A stretch of 43,781 bases of DNA from Pedobacter panaciterrae. Its GTDB lineage: Bacteria > Bacteroidota > Bacteroidia > Sphingobacteriales > Sphingobacteriaceae. The stretch lies in NCBI RefSeq assembly GCF_001636695.1, contig NZ_LGEL01000046.1, positions 1 through 43,781 on the forward strand. The letters are read 5' to 3'. Shown here in pieces: positions 19,308 through 28,613 of the stretch. The notes under the pieces are model-generated. The model searched no databases. It saw nothing but the letters and a program-made list of their open reading frames with translations, and had not been told where the DNA came from. Positions within the stretch are counted from its first letter, which is position 1; every line of letters starts with the position of its first letter. A program made the position numbers and the translations under genes.

Positions 19308-19898
19308 TTATTCCGTTAGCCTATCGATATCAGCTAAATCAATATTTAAATCAATTATAAGATCATATAATAACGAAATATTTTTATCATCAGGAGCTAA
19401 CTTTCCTCTTAATAAGTCCGAATACTTATCTAAAAACTCATCATACATTTCCTCAGGTATCTCAACTTCGTCAAGTTTAATTTGGCAGGTAGTATGATAC
19501 AGTAGCTGTGAAATAGAAAAGTAAACGGCATTTAAATTATAAAGCAAATCTTTATAACTTTTACTTTCCCAATCAATAATATAGGTATAATAGTTATCTG
19601 AGGCCAATAGGTTATACTCTTCATTTTCCATTACTTCCATTTCATCAAGGTTATTTATCAGAAAGTATGTTTTAGAGCACTTTATTACTTTATCAATGGA
19701 ACTCAGCAGCACACGAACAACATCATCATCAACAGCTTCTAAAAGTTCAAAATCATCAGGCGAAATAGAATCTGGTTCAATCAGGCCTTTTAAATCAGAC
19801 AAGTCCTTTTCATAAGCAATCATAAAGCCATTCTTGCAAAGCTCATTTATAACAAAGCTCAAAACATGAGGCACAAGCCCTCTAATGCTATCTTCCAA
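19308..19898 (-). CDS. Acidic cytoplasmic protein of unknown function
   Basis: I do not recognise this 196-aa protein. It has no signal peptide and no membrane segment. It is strongly acidic (runs such as SPDDFELLEAVDDDVVRVLL and EVEIPEEMYDEFLDKY) and appears almost entirely alpha-helical. The aromatic-rich middle (YYTYIIDWESKSYKDLLYNL) suggests a packed helical bundle. Only one clear Cys cluster region (INELCKN, IKCSKT) is present, with no metal motif. It lies upstream of the cupin on the same strand with a 94-bp gap to the cupin ATG, and diverges from the DinB gene. Consistent codon use and the conserved neighbourhood argue for a real gene. Function cannot be inferred. Confidence 0.7.
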   Translation of the reverse strand: MEDSIRGLVPHVLSFVINELCKNGFMIAYEKDLSDLKGLIEPDSISPDDFELLEAVDDDVVRVLLSSIDKVIKCSKTYFLINNLDEMEVMENEEYNLLASDNYYTYIIDWESKSYKDLLYNLNAVYFSISQLLYHTTCQIKLDEVEIPEEMYDEFLDKYSDLLRGKLAPDDKNISLLYDLIIDLNIDLADIDRLTE

Positions 19899-20057
19899 AA
19901 TTCTAACTTTTAAATGTTATTCGTTGAAGTTAATTACATCTCGGCATATTACAAAATAAAAGATAATGTACAGTCGCAATTTACCCCCTCTATTGCCGTA
20001 TTTGCACCTATTATTCTTAACCAATTCACTGTAACTTTAAGTATAAACTTAAAACTC

Positions 20058-20558
20058 ATGAAAACAGAAACTTTAAATAAAGTAACAGAAACAACAGACC
20101 AGTTATTAAAGGTTATTTCTTCTCTTTCAGAAGAGCAACTAAATAAAATTCCTTTTGAGGGTAGCTGGACTGCAGGACAGGTTACAGACCACATTTCGCA
20201 GTCATTTGATGGTGTGATAAAAATAATTAATGATAAAGCAGTACCGACAGAAAGAGAACCCGGTGAAAAAATAGAGCCAATTAAAAATCTATTTTTAGAT
20301 TTTACCACCAAAATGACTTCACCTGAATTTGTTCTTCCGGCTCGGCCACCTCATAAAAAGGAAATATTGGTAAACCACCTTAGCATGTTAAAAAAACAGA
20401 TAACAGATGCAATTAACAAACAAGATCTATCTTTTACTTATACAGATTTTGAGATCCCGGGATTTGGAAAATTCACGAGATTAGAATGGATCAATTTTCT
20501 TATATATCATATGCAAAGGCACACGCATCAAATCAAAAACATACAACAGCTGGTATAA
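20058..20558 (+). CDS. DinB/YfiT-superfamily protein
   Basis: This 166-aa four-helix-bundle protein belongs to the DinB-like metal-dependent superfamily, whose members include thiol transferases and many uncharacterised stress proteins. The first helix-helix signature (GSWTAGQVTDHISQS, His in DHIS) and the C-terminal HMQRHTHQIKN supply the usual His triad for a divalent metal. The frame is open further upstream to 19914, but I start at ATG 20058 because the family begins directly with the helix TETLNKVTETTDQLLKV and the extension is unlike it. The downstream hairpin (20565-20589) marks the end of the transcript. Substrate is unknown. Confidence 0.8.
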   Translation: MKTETLNKVTETTDQLLKVISSLSEEQLNKIPFEGSWTAGQVTDHISQSFDGVIKIINDKAVPTEREPGEKIEPIKNLFLDFTTKMTSPEFVLPARPPHKKEILVNHLSMLKKQITDAINKQDLSFTYTDFEIPGFGKFTRLEWINFLIYHMQRHTHQIKNIQQLV

Positions 20559-20564
20559 AAAAAG

Positions 20565-20597
20565 AAGCCCCTGGTAAAACCAGAGGCTTGCTTTTTT
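20565..20597 (+). terminator. Rho-independent terminator after the DinB gene
   Basis: AAGCCCCTGG (20565-20574) pairs with CCAGAGGCTT (20580-20589) with one mismatch and a 5-nt loop. It is followed by a T-run, and preceded by an A-tract that could serve the convergent receiver gene. Confidence 0.8.
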
Positions 20598-20621
20598 ATT
20601 ATCGAGACTTGTATTGTAATA

Positions 20622-20981
20622 CTATGCCAATTGCGTATTAATTCTTTTTACAATGTAATCGATATCAAATGGCTTACTGATGTAATCATTAGCTCCTGCA
20701 TCTAAACTTTTTTGTTTATTCTGATCATTTGCAGACATCACTATGATTGGGATGTGTTTGGTAAATGGATCACTTTTCAAATCACCACAAATATCAGTAC
20801 CATCCCCATCTGGTATCATTACATCTAAGATGAAAAGATCCGGCACACTATCTTTTAATTTACTTTTTAGCTCAGTAAATGTAGAAGAAAGCTGTAATTC
20901 ATACCCTTCATCTTTAAGTAGAACTCCAATAATGTACCTTATATCCTCATCATCTTCAAGTACGTGTATTCTTTTTATCAT
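20622..20981 (-). CDS. Stand-alone response-regulator receiver (CheY-like)
   Basis: This 119-aa protein consists of a receiver domain only, with an acidic pair at D10/D11, phospho-acceptor Asp53 (LFILDVMIPDG), switch residue Ser83 and Lys103 (SKPF). All key residues are intact, so it should accept phosphate from a histidine kinase or phosphotransfer protein. It has no output domain, so it acts through protein-protein contact or as a phosphate sink in a phosphorelay. It sits 97 bp downstream of the last PUL 1 gene on the same strand, but nothing in sequence ties it to that locus. The only kinase in the window is the hybrid at 8020-10146, which would need an Hpt intermediate. Confidence 0.88.
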   Translation of the reverse strand: MIKRIHVLEDDEDIRYIIGVLLKDEGYELQLSSTFTELKSKLKDSVPDLFILDVMIPDGDGTDICGDLKSDPFTKHIPIIVMSANDQNKQKSLDAGANDYISKPFDIDYIVKRINTQLA

Positions 20982-21078
20982 AACGGATCTTATATTAATA
21001 TGTTTTCGGCTAATCCTAGCAACAATATTGCCATATATGATAAAATCGATTATATTTTTTATACTTTAACTCAAAGAA

Positions 21079-22197
21079 TCAAAAAATATAGGCACTTACT
21101 TCACCAAGAACCATATACTGACTATTACCAGCAGGGCCTTGTAATCCGACCAATTTGAAATACCTACCTGTAGCAACAGCCGGCATTTGATAAAATTGTT
21201 CACTAAGAATCACATTATCACTATTAAATTCCCCTAAGTTAGTCCAGGTTATATTATCAGTGCTTATGAGAAATTGAATACGGATAGGTGCCCGGTTGTC
21301 ACCTCCAGGACCATCATATAACGAGTTCAAAGTACTGAACCTTTTAATTGTTCTTACTGCTCCCATATCAACAGTAATCGAATGTGGGTAAGGAGAACCG
21401 TTTGTATGCCAGCGGGTATATTGACTTCCATCAATCATATTTTTTGCAGCCTCATTTCCTGCTGAATACTGATCAGAGAACGCAATTAATTTCCATTCTT
21501 TTTTGTCAAGTAACACCTGTGTATTCGTGATGTAGCCTGTATAGAAAGTATCTATTGCCAGTGAATCAGGAAGATAAAGTGTACGGTATTTGAAACTCGT
21601 TCCCTGTCTGTAATCAGCAATTTCAGTAACCAGTTCACGGGCAGCAAATCTGATTACCTTAGTCGCTCCGGTAGTACTCGTATACTCTACTTCTGTTTTG
21701 TAAGCTCCTGTTACCGTATCGGCTTCATTCCAGTTAATAGCTAATGCATCAGAGTTTTTCAAATAGGCACTACTTACCGGTCGTTCTAAAATTCTGTCTT
21801 GGTATTTATCACCAAAGACATTTCCTGAAACCTCTACTGCAACTGATGCATTACCCTGAGCATCGTAATTACGAATAGTGTAAGAATAGAAGTTCTCTTC
21901 AAGGTTCTCAAATGTGTAGCTAACAACTTTCTGGTCGGCAGTTATAGCCAGCTCCACTGAATCGGTATAGTTATTCCAGAAAATTTTTGATTTTACAATT
22001 TTTGGATCTGTACCTCTTAGCCATTGTAATTTTGCGCGATTTTTCCCGGGAAGTAACCTTGCAGATTTAGCCTGTCCAGGATAGGGTATTCCTCCCTCAA
22101 CAATATATTGCTTGTAGGTACTGTCCATTTTTTTACATGCCATAAAGACACAAAGCCCCGCAAATACAATCAACGAATAATATATTCTAGTTTTCAT
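21079..22197 (-). CDS. PUL 1 lipoprotein: DUF4998-like region plus F5/8 type C (discoidin) domain
   Basis: This predicted surface lipoprotein of 372 aa has an SPII signal ending in VFMAC (Cys21). Residues ~25-220 match the DUF4998 type of Bacteroidota PUL lipoproteins (GGIPYPGQAKSARLLPGKNR, an FnIII-like beta-sandwich). Residues ~232-372 form a discoidin/F5/8C carbohydrate-binding module: NMIDGSQYTRWHTN, HSITVDMGAVRTIKRF, IRIQFLISTDNITWTNLGEF, RYFKLVG. It is the last of four co-directional genes (SusC-SusD-DUF5000-DUF4998) separated by 18-20 bp, so it probably binds the same glycan at the cell surface. No catalytic motif is visible. Binding is inferred from the family; the ligand is unknown. 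Confidence 0.82.
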   Translation of the reverse strand: MKTRIYYSLIVFAGLCVFMACKKMDSTYKQYIVEGGIPYPGQAKSARLLPGKNRAKLQWLRGTDPKIVKSKIFWNNYTDSVELAITADQKVVSYTFENLEENFYSYTIRNYDAQGNASVAVEVSGNVFGDKYQDRILERPVSSAYLKNSDALAINWNEADTVTGAYKTEVEYTSTTGATKVIRFAARELVTEIADYRQGTSFKYRTLYLPDSLAIDTFYTGYITNTQVLLDKKEWKLIAFSDQYSAGNEAAKNMIDGSQYTRWHTNGSPYPHSITVDMGAVRTIKRFSTLNSLYDGPGGDNRAPIRIQFLISTDNITWTNLGEFNSDNVILSEQFYQMPAVATGRYFKLVGLQGPAGNSQYMVLGEVSAYIF

Positions 22198-22215
22198 TTC
22201 GTTTGTTTTAATTGA

Positions 22216-23394
22216 TTATTTTGTGATTTTCCCAAAGAAACTGAGCTCAGTAATCGTTACCTGACCACCACCGCCATAAGTCTCTAAAGTCTTAAAACGA
22301 TAGTATCTGTAAGCTTGCGGAATTACTTCCAGCTCAAAATCCTCTCCTTTTGTAAAGGCATAATCGTAATCCTCCGCAGAGTTCTGACCTTGAGGTAGTC
22401 CTGATGGCTTGTAGGAATTAAATGTACCCAATAGGGTCCAGCTATTGAAGCTCCCGTCTGCACCAGGATTATTAGTCCCGTACAGTTCAAATCTTTTCGG
22501 ATCACCTCCCTGATAAACATAATTTCTATGGTGCACTTTAAAACGGCTCAATACTACTGGTTTATTCAGATCAAGTGTAAACCATTGAGGCATAACTGAG
22601 CTGTTTCTGGTAGCAAAAATCCAGATATCAACCAAACCATCCCACATTCTTTCCATATAATAAGGAGTCTCCACAGGAAGGTATTCATCTGTAGGCAAAT
22701 GAATTGTAGTCCAGGGTTTAGGCACTTCCTCCTCAAATAACGGCGTAAGCGTCCTGGTTAGTGTATCCGATTTATTCCCCCACCTATCGCGCAGATAAAC
22801 AGAAAAAGTTTTTTGAACAGATGGCAATCCACGTACCGAATAAGAGCCTGCTACAGCTTTCGTATAAAAAGTCTGTATTGGAGTCATAATGTTATTTCCA
22901 GCTGTATCTGCCTCAAGTACAATAGCTAAATTGGCCTGGTATTCATTCTTGAATCTTACTTTAACACCTCCAAATCCTTCATCAAGTGTAAGGTCAGCAA
23001 AAGCACTATATACAGGCGGGGTTAAGGGTCTTATTTTTACAGTCAACGGCTCTGATGCTTTTTCATTCTTACCGATGCTGTAAACCTTAACATCATATTC
23101 GTTGGTATTACCAAATCCCTCCAATTTGATTGTGTCTGTATAAAAGGAGGCCTTCCCCTCTTTAAACACACCTGGCTGGATCTCATAAACAGCCTTTACA
23201 TAGGCAAGATTTGCATCAGCAGGAACCGTATAAGTTAATATAGCCCCACCTGGAGTGCTCTGAGATTTTATGTCACTAACCTGCTGAGGGGCCGGTGCAT
23301 TCGCATCAATATGATCAAGCCTAAATTCTTCTTTACAACTCTGCCCCATTACCACTAGTAACAGGAAGGAGAACATATATAGTAGTTTCTTCAT
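22216..23394 (-). CDS. PUL 1 lipoprotein of the DUF4959/DUF5126/DUF5000 type
   Basis: This 392-aa surface lipoprotein has a signal peptide ending in MGQSC (Cys20). Three beta-sandwich regions follow: ~25-120 (DUF4959-like, GGAILTYTVPADANLAYVKA), ~125-225 (DUF5126-like, SVYLRDRWGNKSDT), and ~240-392, a DUF5000/discoidin-like galactose-binding fold (MPQWFTLDLNKPVVLSRFKV, KRFELYGTNN, YRYYRFKTLETYGG). This combination is common immediately after susD in Bacteroidota loci and is thought to serve as a surface glycan-binding accessory. It lies 18 bp after susD and 18 bp before the F5/8C lipoprotein. Domain names are from memory of the family; the ligand is not predictable. Confidence 0.82.
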   Translation of the reverse strand: MKKLLYMFSFLLLVVMGQSCKEEFRLDHIDANAPAPQQVSDIKSQSTPGGAILTYTVPADANLAYVKAVYEIQPGVFKEGKASFYTDTIKLEGFGNTNEYDVKVYSIGKNEKASEPLTVKIRPLTPPVYSAFADLTLDEGFGGVKVRFKNEYQANLAIVLEADTAGNNIMTPIQTFYTKAVAGSYSVRGLPSVQKTFSVYLRDRWGNKSDTLTRTLTPLFEEEVPKPWTTIHLPTDEYLPVETPYYMERMWDGLVDIWIFATRNSSVMPQWFTLDLNKPVVLSRFKVHHRNYVYQGGDPKRFELYGTNNPGADGSFNSWTLLGTFNSYKPSGLPQGQNSAEDYDYAFTKGEDFELEVIPQAYRYYRFKTLETYGGGGQVTITELSFFGKITK

Positions 23395-23412
23395 AGTATT
23401 TTATATTATTAA

Positions 23413-25314
23413 TTACCAACCTATATTTTGAACTAAATTCTTGTTCACCAACAAGTTGCCATCCTTTATCGGCCAGAAATAATCTTTTATTGTAAACTTC
23501 TGCTCATAAATGACCTTTGTACGGTAGTAGTATACAGGATCAGTCTGGCTTACATCCCAACCTTGAATTGGTTTCCTGTTATACTCTTGTATGGCAGTTT
23601 TCCAGCGCCTCAAGTCCCAGAACCTCTGACCTTCAAACGCCAGTTCATTTAACTCTTCCTGATGAATAATCTCTCTCATCCCATCCTTAGTCGTATATTT
23701 CGTCGGCATAGTGGAAAAATTGGTCCATGCTGTAGTTACTGTCGGAAGACCTGCCCTTACACGTACCTCATCGATGTACTTGTGTACTTCAGCGTTTGGA
23801 CCTACAGATTCATTCAAAGCTTCTGAATACAAAAGATACAAATGAGATAAACGTATCATTGGCCACGCATAGTTATTTACGGTGTAATCATCTACAGAAG
23901 CTCCCTGAACGTTTTGGTAGTGAACGTATTTTTTGATGTAATACCCAGTCACTGTAGTGTTATTAGGTTTATCTTTCCTTGCCGCTACATAGTACAAGTT
24001 GGCAGCAATGGTTTCATCATATGAACCCTGTCCGTACCAAACACCCCCGTCAAAACCAAGACTTGCATAGAATCTAGGCTCCCTGTCAAAATTCGCAGCG
24101 GCACTGACATAATCTTTCCTGATCCTGAGTTCATCAGCTGCAGTGCCTGTTTTCAATACACCTGTATTTACCCTTGTCTTGTCTTCATTAAGAGGAACTC
24201 CATTTTTAGTATAAAACATTTCTGCAACTTTCAGCGTCGGAGAGAGTTCACCGATTACTCTTGGATTGTCGATATACCGGTGATCTACTTTCGCGGCTGA
24301 TACCCTTTGTATAAGGTTAGTGTAGCTTTGTGTATTTGCCCAGATAATCTCACTGTTCCATCTATCGGTGAAAGCCATTCTCAAGTCCATTTGTGTTTTG
24401 GTAAAATCACTCAGAACAAATAAAGACACCGAAGGATTAAATTTATACAAGGAGTTACCTGCCGCTAAACATACATCAATAGCCTGTTTACAGGCTACTG
24501 AAGCTGAATCCCATTTTGCCGGAGAAAAGGTTTGATTAAACAGCTGCGAGCCATTCCTGTTTCTCAGAGCAGACATATCTGTATTACCATTAAAAAGGGG
24601 GCTTGCCGCCGTTACTAACACTTTAGCCTTAAGTGCATAAACAATTGGTTTTGTAATTCTGCCCAGCATCCTCCCAGGGTTTGTAATAGCGGGCTGCAGA
24701 TCATCTTTAGCTTCATCAAGTAGCTGAATAATGTAGGCGAAACATTCATCTACAGAATTTCTTGAAACCCTAACGGCTTCGATGTCCGCATCTACTGACA
24801 AGTTTTCTTTGATCAGCGGTATCGGGCCATACATCCTCATCAGATAAAAATGATAATATGCCTTCAGAAACTTTACTTCTGCCACCCATTCTTTTCTTTC
24901 CGTTTCCTGAAGATCAGGGACTTTGTCAATATTTTCCAAAAAAATATTGCAATCACGTAATCCCCTGTACAGGTTATCCCAGTGAAAATCCCCAATCGGA
25001 TTTACTGTAGCCTGCTGTCCACGGGCAATTCCGAACATCCTGTGATTAAATTCAGGTATCGGAGGATTTTCATACGCCCACATCTCATCACCACTCAATA
25101 TAGCCGGATCCGAGTTTAGATCACCATCTTTTGGCATATATGAAAAACAAGTATACAAATACTTCTCAGCTTCAGAACGCATAGTGAAGGCATTCTCTAT
25201 GGTTGGTATATTGTCTGGAACTACGTCCAGGTATTTTTTACAGGACCCCAATACAGACAAGAGAATCAAAAAGAAAATTCTCAATATCCATGTCCCTTTT
25301 TTAATATTTTGCAT
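23413..25314 (-). CDS. SusD/RagB-family surface glycan-binding lipoprotein (PUL 1)
   Basis: This 633-aa outer-membrane lipoprotein forms the lid on its SusC partner and captures oligosaccharide. The SPII signal ends in VLGSC (Cys25), followed by KKYLDVVPDNIPT, the classic SusD N-terminus. TPR-like helices include FHWDNLYRGLRDCNIFLENI and KFLKAYYHFYLMRMYGPIP. The C-terminal SusD motif region has WPMIRLSHLYLLYSEALNE, ELAFEGQRFWDLRRWK and a final FWPIKDGNLLVNKNLVQNIGW. It is at the upper end of family length, suggesting longer loops. It begins 20 bp after the susC gene. The substrate cannot be deduced because the locus has no enzyme. Confidence 0.93.
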   Translation of the reverse strand: MQNIKKGTWILRIFFLILLSVLGSCKKYLDVVPDNIPTIENAFTMRSEAEKYLYTCFSYMPKDGDLNSDPAILSGDEMWAYENPPIPEFNHRMFGIARGQQATVNPIGDFHWDNLYRGLRDCNIFLENIDKVPDLQETERKEWVAEVKFLKAYYHFYLMRMYGPIPLIKENLSVDADIEAVRVSRNSVDECFAYIIQLLDEAKDDLQPAITNPGRMLGRITKPIVYALKAKVLVTAASPLFNGNTDMSALRNRNGSQLFNQTFSPAKWDSASVACKQAIDVCLAAGNSLYKFNPSVSLFVLSDFTKTQMDLRMAFTDRWNSEIIWANTQSYTNLIQRVSAAKVDHRYIDNPRVIGELSPTLKVAEMFYTKNGVPLNEDKTRVNTGVLKTGTAADELRIRKDYVSAAANFDREPRFYASLGFDGGVWYGQGSYDETIAANLYYVAARKDKPNNTTVTGYYIKKYVHYQNVQGASVDDYTVNNYAWPMIRLSHLYLLYSEALNESVGPNAEVHKYIDEVRVRAGLPTVTTAWTNFSTMPTKYTTKDGMREIIHQEELNELAFEGQRFWDLRRWKTAIQEYNRKPIQGWDVSQTDPVYYYRTKVIYEQKFTIKDYFWPIKDGNLLVNKNLVQNIGW

Positions 25315-25334
25315 ATCAATTATTTAATAGTTAA

Positions 25335-28300
25335 TTAAAAGGTGACGTTTACACCAACATTGAATACTTTTTGTACAGGATATCCTAAGCCATTGCCGGC
25401 CATCTCAGCATCCCACATTTTGAACTTGCTAAACATCAACAAATTACTTCCGCTCACATACACACGGAAAGCAGAAGCACTAAATCTGTCCAATAGTTTT
25501 TTAGGTAAACTATAGCCCATCTCAACTTGTTTAAGCCTCAAAAATGAAGCATTGCGCATAAACCATGTGCTGGGCTGAACATTATTGGCATTAATCGTCG
25601 GACTTAACCTTGGCCAGATTGCATATACATTTTGGTTTTCCTCCGACCAATGACTGTCTGCATACGCTTTTAACAATTGTGTTTCAGCATTAAAGGGAGA
25701 TGTTGCCACAGGATCTATCCAAAACGACTGATTACCAGACCCTTGAAAAAAGGCCGAGAAATCAAACTTTTTAAAACTCATTGAGAATCCAAAGCCATAA
25801 ATAACCTCAGGAGTAATAGGATTTCCAATTGGAACCATGTCAGCCTCAGAGATCTGTCCATCACCATTCACGTCTGTATATTTAATGTCTCCACCGCCAT
25901 ATTGTCCTCCAAATTGCTGTCTTGGTGAATTGGCGGCTTCTTCATCATCTACAAATAGACGCTCGGCAATGTACCCAAAGTTTTGAGCCAGGGAATTCCC
26001 TACTCTATAACGCCATGCCTCATCGTAAACAGGCTCTTCATATACTTTATATTTGCTTTTAGCGTAAGTCAGGTTTCCGCGCACTGACAACCACAGGTCC
26101 TTGCTCCAGGCTTGCTGATAATCCATTGATAAGTCAATACCGCTACCAGATGCCCTACCTAGATTTGCTTTAGTCGCCGCTGAGAGCCCCATTGTAGTTG
26201 GAATTGATGCGCGGCTCATTAAAATATTGCTTCTTTGCTCTGTATAATATTCAGCAATCACATTTGATTTCCCAAAAAGGCTGAATTCAACAGCCATATT
26301 TTGTTTTATAGCTTTTTCCCAGCTGATGTACGGATTAGCATATCGGTTAACCGTCACACCATTTAATCCGGCGTTGCCGTCACGTCCAAAATAAGCCGCT
26401 TTTGCAGGATCGCTCATATTCACATTCGACAGATAAAAAAAGCGATCAGTAGCATCACCAATTTTGTCATTACCTACAAGTCCATAAGTATAGCGGAATT
26501 TCAAATTGGTAACTACTTCCTTAATTGGTTCAAAGAATTTTTCGTTAGAAACACTCCAGGCAACACCCGCAGAAGGGAAAAACCCAAAACGGTTATTTTG
26601 AGCAAACCTTTCAGTACCGTTGTATCCAAAGTTGAATTCAGCAAAATATCTGCGGTCAAATGAATATGTAGCACGACCTGACAATCCTAAATTTCTACCG
26701 GGAAGAGATTGCTGCAGATCTCCGGCATTAGCAGTTAGAGATTCTCTCTGAATCAATACAAGTAAACCACTTACAGAATGTTTTTTCGCAAAAGTTCTAT
26801 TATAATTTACCATCGATTCCAGATAGAAAGTAGAATTCAGGTCTTTCGCATCTTCGCGGAAACCAAGATATTCGGTACCGTTTGTATTTATCTGAGAAAT
26901 CTGATACTGATTAGTAAGTGGATCGTAGCCAGCCAGGGAATAATAAAACGGATTATAAAATCTGCTAAAACCAAAACTTGAAATTCTGGTCAGGTTAACC
27001 ATTGCCCGCACAGAAAGTCCTTCCGCAATGGATTTTAAATCCTGCTTTAATTCAAACTGTGCAAGCATCTGAGATCTTGATTCATCACGATAGCCCTTTA
27101 CCATGTCAGCATATGGATTGATGTAAGCTCCGGTTTGACCATCGTTACCAAACATAATGTGTTTCACGAATTGATGAGCAGCATCTACAGGATAGAAAGC
27201 AGGGAAACGTACAGGATTAGAATGTACTACTTTATTATACATTTCTGCTCCCCCATCTAATGGGCCTGTATAATCGTCAAAGTTTCCGCTCAATTTAATA
27301 TTTAACAAAGTAGACTTCGTCAGGTTGATGCCAACATTCGTCAGTAAAGAATAGCTTTTCAAACTGATATTGCTATTGAAGTTGTTTCTTTCATCAACAT
27401 TTAAAACACCATTGTCTTTAGTAAATGCACCAGCTACATAATATGTAGCAATATTACCTCCACCTCTTACATTTAAATTGTAACGCTGGTTAATCGCATT
27501 GTCTTTAAACAACATCTTCCTCCAGTCGTTCGCGGGATATACCAGTGGGTTCAGACCTTTAGAAGTTCCTACTATTTTTTCTTCCAAATATGGCAGCTGT
27601 GCCAAAGGGTCCCTTGTTGCAAAAGCCTCGTTGGCTAATCTCATATAAGTCACAGGATCTGCAAGTTCAACATCATCAGTAGAGCTTGAAGCTGAGGATT
27701 CAGCTCTGAAAGATATATTTGCCTTACCTACAACTCCTTTTTTAGTCGTAACTAATATTACACCGTTGGCACCACGCGCACCATAAAGAGAAGTGGCCGT
27801 TGCATCCTTCATGATTGAGAAAGTCTCGATATCATCAGTTTGCAATCTTGCTAAATCCACAGTACTCAGTTCCACACCATCAATTAAGATTAGCGGGCTC
27901 GTATTTGCACCAAAAGTAGTGATGCCCCTTACAAAGAAATCAGCATTGTCTCTACCGGGCTCGCCACTTCTCTGGTAAGCAATTACACCAGCAACACGTC
28001 CGGCTAATGAGGCGGTTAGGTTACTTGAAGGTATTTTCAAATCGCCAGGCCTTACAGTGGTAATCGAGCCAATTACACTTTCTTTTTTCTGTGTTCCAAA
28101 AGCCACAACAGCAACTTCCTCAAGTGCATTTTTTGGATCCGGGAGTAGTTTTACATCAAGTGTTTTTTTATCTCCGATGGTTATTTTCTGAGAGATATAA
28201 CCGACAAAAGAGAATATTAAAACTTCTTTATCGTCATTAACCTGTAGTGTATATGTACCATCCGAGTTAGATACAGCGCCTCTTTCAGCTCCTTCTACCT

Positions 28301-28469
28301 TTATAGTTACCCCCGGCATAAAGATTCCTGCCTCGTCAAAAATGGTACCGGTAACTATACGTTGTGGGGTATTCTTATTAAAAACCTCATTTTTCTCCAC
28401 TTTACTGGCCAATACAGAAACTGAATTGCAGGCCAAAGCAAAAACAATGAGAATAAGTATTTTTTTCAT
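25335..28469 (-). CDS. SusC/RagA-family TonB-dependent outer-membrane transporter without STN domain (PUL 1)
   Basis: This 1,044-aa TonB-linked transporter imports oligosaccharides through a 22-strand barrel. After an SPI signal (~1-21) comes a carboxypeptidase-D-regulatory-like domain (~38-112, VTGTIFDEAGIFMPGVTIKV). The plug follows, with the SusC hallmark sequences LAGRVAGVIAYQRSGEPG, SPLILIDGVEL and ATSLYGARGANGVILVTTKKG. The barrel ends in a terminal aromatic (GVNVTF). There is no N-terminal STN domain, so this transporter is not built for FecR/ECF trans-envelope signalling, in contrast to the PUL 2 SusC. It heads the four-gene PUL 1 operon. A 16-bp interrupted hairpin lies 105-144 nt upstream of its ATG. 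Confidence 0.93.
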   Translation of the reverse strand: MKKILILIVFALACNSVSVLASKVEKNEVFNKNTPQRIVTGTIFDEAGIFMPGVTIKVEGAERGAVSNSDGTYTLQVNDDKEVLIFSFVGYISQKITIGDKKTLDVKLLPDPKNALEEVAVVAFGTQKKESVIGSITTVRPGDLKIPSSNLTASLAGRVAGVIAYQRSGEPGRDNADFFVRGITTFGANTSPLILIDGVELSTVDLARLQTDDIETFSIMKDATATSLYGARGANGVILVTTKKGVVGKANISFRAESSASSSTDDVELADPVTYMRLANEAFATRDPLAQLPYLEEKIVGTSKGLNPLVYPANDWRKMLFKDNAINQRYNLNVRGGGNIATYYVAGAFTKDNGVLNVDERNNFNSNISLKSYSLLTNVGINLTKSTLLNIKLSGNFDDYTGPLDGGAEMYNKVVHSNPVRFPAFYPVDAAHQFVKHIMFGNDGQTGAYINPYADMVKGYRDESRSQMLAQFELKQDLKSIAEGLSVRAMVNLTRISSFGFSRFYNPFYYSLAGYDPLTNQYQISQINTNGTEYLGFREDAKDLNSTFYLESMVNYNRTFAKKHSVSGLLVLIQRESLTANAGDLQQSLPGRNLGLSGRATYSFDRRYFAEFNFGYNGTERFAQNNRFGFFPSAGVAWSVSNEKFFEPIKEVVTNLKFRYTYGLVGNDKIGDATDRFFYLSNVNMSDPAKAAYFGRDGNAGLNGVTVNRYANPYISWEKAIKQNMAVEFSLFGKSNVIAEYYTEQRSNILMSRASIPTTMGLSAATKANLGRASGSGIDLSMDYQQAWSKDLWLSVRGNLTYAKSKYKVYEEPVYDEAWRYRVGNSLAQNFGYIAERLFVDDEEAANSPRQQFGGQYGGGDIKYTDVNGDGQISEADMVPIGNPITPEVIYGFGFSMSFKKFDFSAFFQGSGNQSFWIDPVATSPFNAETQLLKAYADSHWSEENQNVYAIWPRLSPTINANNVQPSTWFMRNASFLRLKQVEMGYSLPKKLLDRFSASAFRVYVSGSNLLMFSKFKMWDAEMAGNGLGYPVQKVFNVGVNVTF

Positions 28470-28573
28470 ACTTTTACTCTGTTTAAATGTTAATTTCCTA
28501 CAGCAACAGAAGCCTGGTTGTCGCCTTTATCTTCTGTTCTGTTATTTAAAAGTTTTGGACATTTGAATGCGTT

Positions 28574-28613
28574 CTTTTTAATGCTCCTTTACGCAATAAA
28601 GGAGCTTAAAAAG
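28574..28613. promoter_or_regulatory. Long interrupted palindrome in the PUL 1 leader
   Basis: CTTTTTAA-T-GCTCCTTT (28574-28590) pairs with AAAGGAGCTTAAAAAG (28598-28613): 16 bp with one bulged T and a 7-nt loop. The T-tract precedes and the A-tract follows the GC core on both strands, the reverse of a Rho-independent terminator. This argues for a leader RNA structure or protein-binding site. Confidence 0.55.

Noticed and set aside
19914-20057. 48-residue extension of the DinB-family protein
   Set aside because: It lies in the intergenic region, has no family similarity, and ATG 20058 matches the usual start.
20622-20981. Lone receiver as part of PUL 1
   Set aside because: Same strand but 97 bp away, with no shared function visible; adjacency alone is not enough.
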